Of a DNA stretch of 55,896 bases, positions 8,382 through 16,118 are shown in pieces. Made by a program: the position numbers and the translations under genes. This stretch comes from Pseudomonadota bacterium (GTDB lineage: Bacteria; Pseudomonadota; Alphaproteobacteria; Reyranellales; Reyranellaceae), in NCBI GenBank assembly GCA_018240745.1, contig JAFEFF010000082.1:1-55896 (forward strand). The letters are read 5' to 3'. The notes beneath the pieces were generated by a model. It did not search any database and had not been told where the DNA came from. It worked only from the letters and a program-made list of their open reading frames with translations. Each line of letters opens with the position of its first letter. Position 1 is the first letter of the stretch.

Positions 8382-8725
8382 GCCTCACGATCTACGGCAT
8401 CAGGAACTGCGACACGATGAAGAAGGCGCGTGCCTGGCTGGACAAGGCCGGCAAGACCTACACCTTCCACGACTACAAGACGGCCGGCATCGACCGCCTC
8501 CGGTTGGAGGGCTGGGCGGCGAAGGTCGGATGGGAGGCCCTGCTGAACCGGTCCGGGACCACCTTCCGCAAGCTGCCGGACGCCAGGAAACAGGACCTGA
8601 CCGAGAAGAAGGCCCTGGCCCTGATGCTGGAGCAGCCGTCCATGATCCGCCGGCCAATCCTCGAGGCTCCCGGCGGAAAATTGCTCGTGGGCTTCAAGCC
8701 GGAAAATTATAGGGATGAATTGTGA
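8378..8725 (+). CDS. ArsC/YffB-family thiol reductase-like protein
   Basis: This 115-residue thioredoxin-fold protein belongs to the ArsC/Spx/YffB family. The single N-terminal cysteine motif is NCDTMKKARAWL, with a hydrophobic strand before it. FHDYKTAGIDRLRLEGW and the C-terminal RRPILEAPGGKLLVGFKPENY are typical of YffB. The true arsenate reductase catalytic arginine pattern is not clear and no arsenic genes are nearby, so arsenate is unlikely to be its substrate. It overlaps the MpaB-like gene by four bases and ends the nitrile hydratase operon. Confidence 0.85.
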   Translation: MSLTIYGIRNCDTMKKARAWLDKAGKTYTFHDYKTAGIDRLRLEGWAAKVGWEALLNRSGTTFRKLPDARKQDLTEKKALALMLEQPSMIRRPILEAPGGKLLVGFKPENYRDEL

Positions 8726-8755
8726 TTTGATCACAATATCTTACGGTCATATCTT
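8719..8755 (+). promoter_or_regulatory. Promoter with a Crp/Fnr-like palindrome ahead of the lipoprotein gene
   Basis: ATTGTGA (8719-8725) and TCACAAT (8731-8737) form a perfect inverted repeat with a five-base spacer, close to the TGTGA-N6-TCACA half-sites of Crp/Fnr proteins. It overlaps a candidate -35, TTGATC (8727-8732), which is 17 bases before TATCTT (8750-8755). The stretch is AT-rich against its surroundings. The first arm covers the stop codon of the preceding gene. Confidence 0.5.
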
Positions 8756-8807
8756 GACGTAGAAGCTCAAAAAGAACACCTTAAACTCCCCCTCTAAGGT
8801 TCCAAAC

Positions 8808-9029
8808 ATGAAAACCAAGATCTTCGCAGCGTTGCTTGTTCCGCTCGCCCTGTCGGTATCGGCCTGCGGCGATACCTGGGGCCAGCGCGCCGTTACCGGT
8901 GGTGCGATCGGTACGGGTGCCGGCTTGGCGGTCGGCGCTCTCGCGGGTTGGCCGGTCCTCGGCCCGGCAGTGGCCGGTGGCCTGATCGGCGCGGGTATCG
9001 GCGCCGCCACATCCAAGGATCTGAAATAG
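8808..9029 (+). CDS. Small glycine-zipper lipoprotein
   Basis: This 73-residue protein has a lipoprotein signal peptide with lipobox SVSAC (Cys20). A glycine-zipper-like hydrophobic stretch follows (GGAIGTGAGLAVGALAG, then GPAVAGGLIGAGIGAA), as in OsmB/SlyB-like lipoproteins and YMGG-repeat proteins. It is probably anchored in the outer membrane; the function is unknown. It is a single gene preceded by a recognisable promoter with a palindromic site and followed six bases later by a convergent DUF2794 gene. Confidence 0.8.
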   Translation: MKTKIFAALLVPLALSVSACGDTWGQRAVTGGAIGTGAGLAVGALAGWPVLGPAVAGGLIGAGIGAATSKDLK

Positions 9030-9035
9030 GGCCGT

Positions 9036-9368
9036 TCAGCCCAGCAGCAGCCTGAGCTTCCTGTCGAACACGCCCAGCACGTCGTCGAGGCTGTCGCTGT
9101 GGGCAAGCTTGCGCGGGCCTGTATAGACCATGTAGCGGCCCTGCGCGGCGCCCGGGACCTTGGCGATCGCAAAAAGGGGCTGCTCGGCGGTGTGGCGGAA
9201 GATCGAGAAAATCGCCATGCCCGGCCGGAAGTCGATGGCGTAGTCGCGCCATTCGCCCGAAGCTACCCGCATGCTGTAGAGATTCAGCAGCCGGGTGAGT
9301 TCCCGCCGGTCGAAGGCGACGATCCGGCGCCGGGCCTTCTGGTCGGCCAAACGGTACAGGTTGCTCAT
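9036..9368 (-). CDS. DUF2794 family protein
   Basis: This 110-residue protein matches DUF2794, a small family found in alphaproteobacteria: RRIVAFDRRELTRLLNLYSMRVASGEWRDY followed, after a short gap, by AIFSIFRHTAEQPLFAIAKVP. No function is known. I start it at the ATG at 9368; an in-frame TTG at 9410 would add 14 residues with no better ribosome site. It diverges from the YfgM-bamB-der operon and converges on the lipoprotein gene. Confidence 0.75.
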   Translation of the reverse strand: MSNLYRLADQKARRRIVAFDRRELTRLLNLYSMRVASGEWRDYAIDFRPGMAIFSIFRHTAEQPLFAIAKVPGAAQGRYMVYTGPRKLAHSDSLDDVLGVFDRKLRLLLG

Positions 9369-9479
9369 GTCTTGCCGGTGAATTGTTGCAGAAGGCTGAC
9401 TGTTTGCCAAATTCCGAGTGGGGGGCTATGAACCGCGGCCAAACCCGTTGATTTAGCGTCATTTTCAGGAGCCCCTCGC

Positions 9480-10124
9480 GTGTCCGACTCCGCCGCTTTC
9501 CAGGAAGTCGACGATGCAGTCCGCCAGGACGACCTCAAGCTTTGGTGGAAACGCTGGGGGAACTGGGTCGTGGCTGCTGCCGTGCTGGTGGTCGTTGCGG
9601 TGGCGGGCCTGGTCGGCTGGCGCCAGTACGACCAGTCGAAGCGCGCCGAGGCCAGCGCGGCCTATTCGGCAGCCCTCGCCAAGGTCGACAGCGACAAAGC
9701 CGCCGCCCGCGCCGAGCTTGGCAAACAGGCCGAGAATGCGCCCGAGCCCTATCGCTGGCTGGCCGAGTTGGCCGTCGCCCAGCTCCAGGACAAGCCGGCC
9801 GACCAGATGGCGTCCCTCGAAGCGGTGGCGCCCCGCCTTCCGCCCGAGCTCTCCGACCTCGCGCTGGTGATGGCGGGCTTCCGCAGCGTCGACGCCGGCA
9901 AGCTCGACGAGGAGATCGGCAAGCTCGGCGCGCTCGCCCAAGGCGACCGTCCGTTCCACACCAGCGTCATCGAGCTGCAGGCCCTCGCTGCCGCCAGGAA
10001 GGGCGATCTCAAGCGGGCGAAGGAGCTGTGGACGGACATCACCAAGGATCCCGGCTCGCCGCAGGGCGCGCAGCAGCGCGCCCAGGCCATGCTCAACTAC
10101 TACGGCCCCGGCGAGGGCAAATAG
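9480..10124 (+). CDS. YfgM-like tetratricopeptide membrane protein
   Basis: This 214-residue protein has one N-terminal transmembrane helix (about residues 28-47, VVAAAVLVVVAVAGLVGW) after the family motif EVDDAVRQDDLKLWWKRWG. The rest is a periplasmic helical TPR_21-type domain. YfgM homologues work with periplasmic chaperones at the Sec translocon. It starts with GTG, preceded by AGGAG. It abuts bamB with no gap, an arrangement that in E. coli also groups yfgM with bamB and der. Confidence 0.9.
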   Translation: MSDSAAFQEVDDAVRQDDLKLWWKRWGNWVVAAAVLVVVAVAGLVGWRQYDQSKRAEASAAYSAALAKVDSDKAAARAELGKQAENAPEPYRWLAELAVAQLQDKPADQMASLEAVAPRLPPELSDLALVMAGFRSVDAGKLDEEIGKLGALAQGDRPFHTSVIELQALAAARKGDLKRAKELWTDITKDPGSPQGAQQRAQAMLNYYGPGEGK

Positions 10125-11447
10125 ATGACCAACGTTTCGCGTTTTCTGCTGGCTGCGACCTGCATCGCGGTCACCCTGTCCGGCTGCGGCTGGTTCGAGA
10201 AGAAAAAGACCCCGCTGGTGGGCGAGCGCGTCGCGGTCTTCTCCGATCGCAAGGAGCTCGAGCCCGACAAGGACGCCGCCTCGATCAACATCACGTTGCC
10301 GGCGCCGGTGGCGAATGCTTCCTGGCCGCAGTCCGGCGGCTTCGCCAACCACGCCATGGAGCATCTCGAGATCGGTCCGTCGCCGCAGGTCGTGTGGACG
10401 GCCGATGTCGGGGCGGGCACGTCGTCGTCGCGCATCCTGACCACGGGGCCCGTGGTCGCCGAGGGCAAGGTGTTCGTAAAGGACGCCGAGAGCACGGTGT
10501 CGGCGTTCGACGCCAACACCGGCGGGCGGATCTGGAGCGTTACGCTCGCGCCCGAGAAGGCCCGCGACACCGACGAGTTCGGCGGCGGCGTCGCCTACTA
10601 TGGCGGCAGGCTGTTCGTGACCACGGGCTTCGCCAACGTCTTCTGCCTCGATCCCAATGACGGCCACGAGATCTGGAACTCGACGGTGAGCGCGCCGATC
10701 CGCGGCGCGCCGCTGGTGTTCAACGACCGGGTATTCTCGATCTCGATCGACAACAAGCTCCACGCCATGGCCGCGGTCGACGGCTCGGACCTGTGGAACT
10801 TCTCCGGCCTGCAGGAGGTCGCGGGCTATGTCGGCGGCAACAGCGCGGCCGGCGCGGCGGACGTCATCGTGGCGCCGTTCAGCTCGGGCGAGCTGGTCGA
10901 GCTGCGCGCCGAGAACGGTCGCACGATATGGAACGAATCGCTGGTCGGCCCGCGCCGTGAATCGCGCGCCTTCGGCAACCTGGCCGACATTCGCGGCCGC
11001 CCGGTGATCGACCGCGACCTGGTGATCGCCATGGGCTCGGCCGGCACGGTCGCCGCGATCGACCTGCGCGCCGGCCAGCGCATCTGGGAGCGCAATGTCG
11101 GCGGCAGCCAGACGCCGTGGGTGGCCGGACGCTTCATCTTCATCGTCACCAGCAGCGCCGACGTCGCGGCGCTGGAGCGCGCCACTGGCAAGGTGAAGTG
11201 GGTGACGCCGCTCACCCAGTACGCCGACGAGAAGCGCCGCCAGCCGATCCAGTGGACCGGTCCGGTGCTGGCGTCGGACCGACTGCTGATCGGCGGCTCG
11301 ACCGGCGAGCTGCTGGCGCTCTCGCCCTACACCGGCGAAGTGACCGGCAAGCTCGAGCTGCACGAGCCGATGCGGCTGGCGCCGGTGATCGCCAACCGCA
11401 CCATCTTCATCCTGACCGATTCGGGCAGGCTCATTGCGCTACGCTGA
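10125..11447 (+). CDS. bamB: Outer membrane protein assembly factor BamB
   Basis: This 440-residue lipoprotein has lipobox LSGC (about Cys24) and then an eight-bladed PQQ-type beta-propeller. Repeated propeller motifs are visible (VSAFDANTGGRIWSV, VFCLDPNDGHEIWNS, VAAIDLRAGQRIWERNVGG, VAALERATGKVKWV, LLALSPYTGEVTGKL). BamB is a scaffold in the BAM complex that folds beta-barrel proteins. It is slightly longer than E. coli BamB (392). It lies between the YfgM-like gene and der, overlapping der by 14 bases. Confidence 0.9.
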   Translation: MTNVSRFLLAATCIAVTLSGCGWFEKKKTPLVGERVAVFSDRKELEPDKDAASINITLPAPVANASWPQSGGFANHAMEHLEIGPSPQVVWTADVGAGTSSSRILTTGPVVAEGKVFVKDAESTVSAFDANTGGRIWSVTLAPEKARDTDEFGGGVAYYGGRLFVTTGFANVFCLDPNDGHEIWNSTVSAPIRGAPLVFNDRVFSISIDNKLHAMAAVDGSDLWNFSGLQEVAGYVGGNSAAGAADVIVAPFSSGELVELRAENGRTIWNESLVGPRRESRAFGNLADIRGRPVIDRDLVIAMGSAGTVAAIDLRAGQRIWERNVGGSQTPWVAGRFIFIVTSSADVAALERATGKVKWVTPLTQYADEKRRQPIQWTGPVLASDRLLIGGSTGELLALSPYTGEVTGKLELHEPMRLAPVIANRTIFILTDSGRLIALR

Positions 11448-12867
11448 GGCGAAGCCACCTCGAGTCGCGATCGTCGGTCGTCCGAACGTCGGCAAGTCGA
11501 CGCTGTTCAATCGCCTGGTCGGCCGCCGCCGGGCGATCGTCGCCGACACGCCGGGCGTGACGCGCGACGTCCGCGAGCAGGACGCGCAGCTCGGCGACCT
11601 CGCCTTCACCCTGCTCGACACCGCCGGCTGGGAGACCACGGGCGGCGAGGCGCTCGAGGCACGCATGCGCCGCTTCACCGAGCGCGCGATCGAATCGGCC
11701 GACGCCGTGCTGTTCCTGATCGACGCGCGGGCGGGCGTGCTGCCGCTCGACGAGGCGTTCGCCGGCTGGCTGCGCAAGCGCGCCGGCAAGGTGATCCTGG
11801 TGGCCAACAAGTGCGAGGGCCGTGCCGGCCAGACCGGACTCGCCGAGGCGCATGCGCTGGGCCTCGGCCCGCCGATCCCGTTCTCGGCCGAGCATGGCGA
11901 GGGGCTGAGCGATCTCCACGAGGCGCTGGCCAGGCATATCGAGCCGATGCCGGAAGAAGAGGACGAAGACGAGGAGCCGGAGCTCAGCGAGGAGGAGCAG
12001 GCGGCGGCCGATGCCGAGCTGCAGAAGCGCCCGCTGCTGCTGGCGATCGTCGGACGGCCCAATGTCGGCAAGTCGACCCTGCTCAATCGCCTGGTCGGCG
12101 AGGAGCGGGTGCTGACCGGGCCCGAGGCCGGCATCACGCGCGACGCGATCCGCGTCGAATGGAACTGGAAGGGGCACGCGGTGCGGCTGGTCGACACCGC
12201 CGGCATGCGCCGCCGCAGCAAGATCGAGGCGAAGCTCGAGGCGGCGTCGGTCGCCGATACCCTCGATACGATCCGTCTGGCCGACGTTGCGATCGTGGTG
12301 CTCGACGCCGAGAACATGGCGGAAAAGCAGGACCTCGCGGTCGCCGGCTGGGTGATCGAGGAGGGCCGGGCGATCGTGGTCGCGGTCAACAAGACCGATC
12401 TGCTGGCCGAGGATCGCAGCCAGGCGAGCAAGCAGTGGCGCAAGCTGCGCGACCGGCTCGAAGCCTCGTTCGCGCAGGTGAAGGACGTGCCGATCGTCGG
12501 GATCTCGGCGCTCAACGGCCGCGGCGTCGACCGGCTGATGCCGGCAGTGTTCGAGACCTACAAGATCTGGAACAAGCGCGTGCCGACACCGAAGCTGAAC
12601 CGCTGGCTGCGCGAGATGGAGACCCTGCATCCGCCCCCGCTGGCGCATGGCCGGCGCATCCGCCTGCGCTTCATGACCCAGATCAAGATCCGGCCGCCGA
12701 CCTTCATCCTGTCGGTGAGCCAGCCCGAGGAGCTGGGCGGCGACTACCTGCGCTTCCTGATCAACCGCCTGCGCGACGACTTCGGCCTGCCCGGCGTGCC
12801 GATCCGCCTCACCATGCGCAAGCCGAAAAACCCCTACGCCAGCCGCGCCAAGACCCGCAGGGGGTAG
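11434..12867 (+). CDS. der: Ribosome-assembly GTPase Der (EngA)
   Basis: This 477-residue GTPase has two tandem G domains, each with a GRPNVGKST P-loop (about 14-22 and 206-214), DTAG switch II motifs, and NKC/NKT specificity motifs. A KH-like C-terminal domain follows (RFMTQIKIRPPTFILSVS). Der acts in 50S subunit maturation. The linker between the G domains is strongly acidic (EEEDEDEEPELSEEEQ). The only sensible start is a TTG inside the end of bamB with GGCAGG upstream, so translation is probably coupled to bamB. Confidence 0.95.
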   Translation: MRYAEAKPPRVAIVGRPNVGKSTLFNRLVGRRRAIVADTPGVTRDVREQDAQLGDLAFTLLDTAGWETTGGEALEARMRRFTERAIESADAVLFLIDARAGVLPLDEAFAGWLRKRAGKVILVANKCEGRAGQTGLAEAHALGLGPPIPFSAEHGEGLSDLHEALARHIEPMPEEEDEDEEPELSEEEQAAADAELQKRPLLLAIVGRPNVGKSTLLNRLVGEERVLTGPEAGITRDAIRVEWNWKGHAVRLVDTAGMRRRSKIEAKLEAASVADTLDTIRLADVAIVVLDAENMAEKQDLAVAGWVIEEGRAIVVAVNKTDLLAEDRSQASKQWRKLRDRLEASFAQVKDVPIVGISALNGRGVDRLMPAVFETYKIWNKRVPTPKLNRWLREMETLHPPPLAHGRRIRLRFMTQIKIRPPTFILSVSQPEELGGDYLRFLINRLRDDFGLPGVPIRLTMRKPKNPYASRAKTRRG

Positions 12868-13223
12868 CGCACTAGCGCTAACAGCGCTAACTCCCCATCG
12901 CGGCTCCCGCTGCCACCGACTGCCAGGGCAGGTGGCAGTGGTTGGGTGCAAGCGGGCCAACGTTTTCGGCGATTCCTGCCACGCTGCCCGCGCCCTCGGG
13001 GACCCCTCGGCAAAACGTAGTCCTCTCGCTCCGGCGCGGCGCCGGCAGGCAGAGTTTTGGGCGATGGGCAGAGTCACGCGACGAGTCTGCATCATCACGA
13101 CGGCAACACCTATTACGGGCAATGGCCTCGCTCATTCCGGCGCAAATCGCGCGGTTGAGACCGGGCCAATGCCCAGAATGAGACTCTCCGGCAGGCCCTT
13201 ATCCACAGGTTTTCGGGCGCGCG
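12868..13223. other. 356-base non-coding gap after der with two hairpins
   Basis: No convincing gene lies here. TAGCGCT (12873-12879) and AGCGCTA (12883-12889) form a seven-base stem with a three-base loop. Thirty bases on, CTGCCAC (12910-12916) pairs with GTGGCAG (12932-12938), enclosing CTGC/GCAG (12920-12923/12928-12931). Neither hairpin has a T-run, but together they probably mark the end of the der transcript. The remaining 285 bases contain short open frames with no recognisable product. Confidence 0.5.
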
Positions 13224-13949
13224 TTACCCGCCCAAGGCAGCATCGCCCGCGATCCATTCGCCGTTCATCGTGCACGACGGCAGCGCGAGCCGGATCAGGC
13301 TTTCCGCGTGCGCCTCCGGCGGCGGGAGGGTCGCGGGATCCTCGCCCGGGAAGGCTTCCTTGCGCATGCCGGTGCGCGTCGGGCCGGGGTTGAACAGGTT
13401 CACGCGCACGCCGGTCTCGGCGCATTCGGCGGCGTAGGTTCTGACCAGCATGTCGAGCGCCGCCTTGCTGGTGGCGTAGAGCGACCAGTAGGGAATGACG
13501 CGCCGGCTGATGCCCGAGGTCACGAAGATCGCGCGGCCGGCATCCGAGCGGCGCAGCAGCGGATCGAGCGATCGGATCAGGCGCCAGTTGGCGGTGACGT
13601 TGACGGCCATCACTCTTTCGAAGATCGTGGGCTCGATGTGGCCGATCGGCGAGAGCTGGCCGAGCAGGCCGGCATTGCCGACCAGGATGTCGAGCTTGCC
13701 GAAGCGCTCGTAGAGCGCGCCGCCCATGCGGTCGATGCCGGGGCCGTCGGTCACGTCGAGCGGCACCAGCGTGGAGCCCTCGCTGCCCAGCGCCTTGATC
13801 TTGTCGTCGACCGCTTCGAGGCCGCCGACCGTGCGCGCCACCAGGATGCAGTGCGCGCCTTCCCTGGCGAAGGCCACGGCCGCCGCCGCGCCCAGGCCGC
13901 GCGATGCACCGGTGATGAGAGCGATGCGTCCTTTCAGTCTCATGCTCAT
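13224..13949 (-). CDS. Short-chain dehydrogenase/reductase
   Basis: This 241-residue NAD(P)-dependent oxidoreductase has the SDR signatures: TGASRGLG (nucleotide binding, about residues 14-21), GNAGLLG (in place of NNAG), a serine in FVTSGIS, and the catalytic YATSK. The C-terminal NPGPTRTGMRKEAFPGED is typical of classical SDRs. The substrate is unknown. It is the last gene of the minus-strand run that starts with dnaB. Its start codon lies five bases from a 21-base perfect hairpin whose inner arm holds the only AGGAGG. Confidence 0.85.
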   Translation of the reverse strand: MSMRLKGRIALITGASRGLGAAAAVAFAREGAHCILVARTVGGLEAVDDKIKALGSEGSTLVPLDVTDGPGIDRMGGALYERFGKLDILVGNAGLLGQLSPIGHIEPTIFERVMAVNVTANWRLIRSLDPLLRRSDAGRAIFVTSGISRRVIPYWSLYATSKAALDMLVRTYAAECAETGVRVNLFNPGPTRTGMRKEAFPGEDPATLPPPEAHAESLIRLALPSCTMNGEWIAGDAALGG

Positions 13950-13954
13950 AGGGG

Positions 13955-14004
13955 CCGCGCGCCTCCTGCGCGCTCATGAGTTCGAGCGCGCAGGAGGCGC
14001 GCGG
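13955..14004. repeat. Perfect 21-base inverted repeat between purF and the SDR gene
   Basis: Bases 13955-13975 and 13984-14004 are perfectly complementary, with an eight-base loop. It shares GGAGGC-S-CGCGGTCC and a loop with CATGAG with the element at 18371-18416, so both belong to one dispersed GC-rich palindrome family. It fills the gap between purF and the SDR gene and may act as terminator, processing site or translational block. Confidence 0.85.
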
Positions 14005-14020
14005 TCCGGACGAGCATGAT

Positions 14021-15517
14021 CTAAGCCGGCTCGACGAGCAGGGAGAGTTGGCGGTCCTCGACGCCGGTCTGGTCGTCGAGGGCGATCGGGTAGTCGCCAG
14101 TGAAGCAGGCGTCGCAGAAGCTCGGGTTGCGCGCATCGCGGCCGCCCGGGATGCCCATGGCGCGGTAGAGGCCGTCGATCGACAGGAAGGCGAGCGAATC
14201 GACACCGATGAACTTCGCCATGCCGGGCACGTCGTAGTGCGACGCCAGCAGCTTGTCCTTGTCCGGCGTGTCGATGCCGTAGAAGCAGGGATCGGTGGTC
14301 GGCGGGGCCGCAATGCGCATATGGACCTCGCGGGCACCGGCGTTGCGCACCATCTCGACGATCTTCATCGAGGTCGTGCCGCGCACGATCGAATCGTCGA
14401 CCAGGATGATGCGCTTGCCCTCGATGAGGGCGCGGTTGGCGTTGTGCTTCAGGCGCACGCCGAGATGGCGGATGTTGTCGGCCGGCTCGATGAAGGTGCG
14501 GCCGACATAATGGTTGCGGATGATGCCCAATTCGAACGGGATGCCCGATTGCTGCGAGTAGCCGATTGCCGCCGGCACGCCGGAATCGGGCACCGGCACG
14601 ATCACGTCGGCCGGCACGGGGCTTTCCATGGCGAGCTGGGCGCCGATCTTCTTGCGCGCCTCGTAGACGCCCACGCCCTCGATCCTGCTGTCCGGGCGGG
14701 CGAAATAGATGTGTTCGAACACGCAGAACCGGCGCGGCTGCCTGGCCCATGGCTTGATCGAACGCAGGCCCGTGCCGTCGACGATGACGATCTCGCCCGG
14801 CTCGACGTCACGCACGAAGCGGGCGCCGATGATGTCGAGGGCGCAGCTCTCGGAGGTCAGGATCCAGGCGTCGTCGAGGCGGCCGATGCAAAGCGGCCGC
14901 ACCCCCATCGGATCGCGCACGCCGAACAGCGCCTCGTTGGTCAGCAGCAGCAGGGAGTAGGCGCCCTTCACCCGGGCCAGCGCATCGATCATGCGGTCGA
15001 CGACGGTCGAGTAGCTCGACCGCGCGATCAGGTGGTTGATCACCTCGGTGTCGGTGGTCGACTGGAACAGGCAGCCGATCCGCACCAGCTCCTTGCGGAG
15101 CAGATAGGCGTTGGTGAGGTTGCCGTTGTGGGCCAGCGCCAGCCCGCCGAAGTCGAAGTCGGCGAAAATCGGCTGGATGTTGCGATCGGACGAGCCGCCG
15201 GTCGTGGCGTAGCGGTTGTGGCCGATCGCGCTGTAGCCCTTGAGCTTCCTGATCACCGCCTGGTCACCGAAGATGTCGCCGACGAGGCCGGCGGCGCGGT
15301 GATTGTAGAAATGGGCGCCGTCGAAGCTGACGATGCCCGAAGCCTCCTGGCCGCGGTGCTGCAGGGCATGGAGCCCGAGCGCGGTGTGGGCTGCGGCATC
15401 GGCGGTGCCGTAGATGCCGAACAGCGCACATTCCTCGTGGAATTTGTCTTCTTCCGGAGGGCGCCTGGGGGTCAGCACGATGGCCTTATATCTGGGGACC
15501 ACCTGCCGCGCCATCAA
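14021..15517 (-). CDS. purF: Amidophosphoribosyltransferase
   Basis: This enzyme makes 5-phosphoribosylamine from PRPP and glutamine, the first step of purine synthesis. The N-terminal nucleophile is Cys30 (EECALFGIYG) after a 29-residue propeptide, the class of PurF that is processed. The glutaminase domain has HNRYATTG. The phosphoribosyltransferase domain has the PRPP motif IILVDDSIVRGTT. Length is 498 residues. Cysteines near GIDTPDKDKLLASH and SFCDACFTGDYP are in the places where the Bacillus-type enzyme carries Fe-S ligands, but I have not verified all four. cvpA lies six bases upstream. Confidence 0.97.
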   Translation of the reverse strand: MMARQVVPRYKAIVLTPRRPPEEDKFHEECALFGIYGTADAAAHTALGLHALQHRGQEASGIVSFDGAHFYNHRAAGLVGDIFGDQAVIRKLKGYSAIGHNRYATTGGSSDRNIQPIFADFDFGGLALAHNGNLTNAYLLRKELVRIGCLFQSTTDTEVINHLIARSSYSTVVDRMIDALARVKGAYSLLLLTNEALFGVRDPMGVRPLCIGRLDDAWILTSESCALDIIGARFVRDVEPGEIVIVDGTGLRSIKPWARQPRRFCVFEHIYFARPDSRIEGVGVYEARKKIGAQLAMESPVPADVIVPVPDSGVPAAIGYSQQSGIPFELGIIRNHYVGRTFIEPADNIRHLGVRLKHNANRALIEGKRIILVDDSIVRGTTSMKIVEMVRNAGAREVHMRIAAPPTTDPCFYGIDTPDKDKLLASHYDVPGMAKFIGVDSLAFLSIDGLYRAMGIPGGRDARNPSFCDACFTGDYPIALDDQTGVEDRQLSLLVEPA

Positions 15518-15523
15518 GATAAC

Positions 15524-16093
15524 TCACTGCGGCGGTTTGGGCGCCTCGGGCAGCGGAATCTGGCCGGGATCGAGGTTGATGTCGGGTCTTTCGGTCAGCC
15601 GCGTGCGAAATCCCGGCGGCAGGTGCGGTTCGATGCTGTCCGCCATGTCGCGGATCAGTGGAAAAGTCGCGCCCCCTTCGACGACCGGCGGGAGCGGCTT
15701 GGGGCCGAGATACTTGAAGAACAGGAAGGCCAGCCCCATCGCCGCCCAGGCGCAGATCACGCCGAACCCCGCGCCGAGGATGCGGTCGGGCTTGTTGAGG
15801 GGGCTGAGGCGAATGGCCTTGGAGAGCGTGTTGGTCACCATCACCAGCACGATCAGGGCGCCGACGAACACCACCAGCATGGCACCGAATCGGGCGAGCT
15901 CGGCACTCTGCACCAGCTTCAGGATTTCCGGCTCGACCAGCTGCGAATAATTGAGCGCGATCCAGCCCGCACCGATCCACGAGCCGATGAACAGGACAGC
16001 GTGGGCCAGGCCCGCCGACATGCCGATCGCTGCGCCAAATACGGCCACGGCGATGACGGCCACGTCGAATACGTTGATGCCGAGCTTTTCCAT
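15524..16093 (-). CDS. cvpA: CvpA family membrane protein
   Basis: This 189-residue protein has about four hydrophobic helices: NVFDVAVIAVAVFGAAIGMSAG at the N-terminus, then helices near 35-55, 68-88 and 105-125. It ends in a Pro-rich tail (PLPEAPKPPQ). The first helix with INVFD matches CvpA. The family was first linked to colicin V production and is now tied to envelope homeostasis. The ATG has AGGGA eight bases upstream. It precedes purF directly, the classic cvpA-purF order. Confidence 0.9.
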   Translation of the reverse strand: MEKLGINVFDVAVIAVAVFGAAIGMSAGLAHAVLFIGSWIGAGWIALNYSQLVEPEILKLVQSAELARFGAMLVVFVGALIVLVMVTNTLSKAIRLSPLNKPDRILGAGFGVICAWAAMGLAFLFFKYLGPKPLPPVVEGGATFPLIRDMADSIEPHLPPGFRTRLTERPDINLDPGQIPLPEAPKPPQ

Positions 16094-16118
16094 GTTCCCT
16101 GTGATTGCCCCTCGGACG

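Noticed and set aside
9465..11363. Open frame of 632 codons opposite the YfgM-bamB pair
   Set aside because: Antisense to two recognisable genes, with no family match.
12887..13135. Minus-strand frame of 82 codons in the gap after der
   Set aside because: Arg/Cys-rich with no domain and no visible ribosome site; I treat the gap as non-coding.
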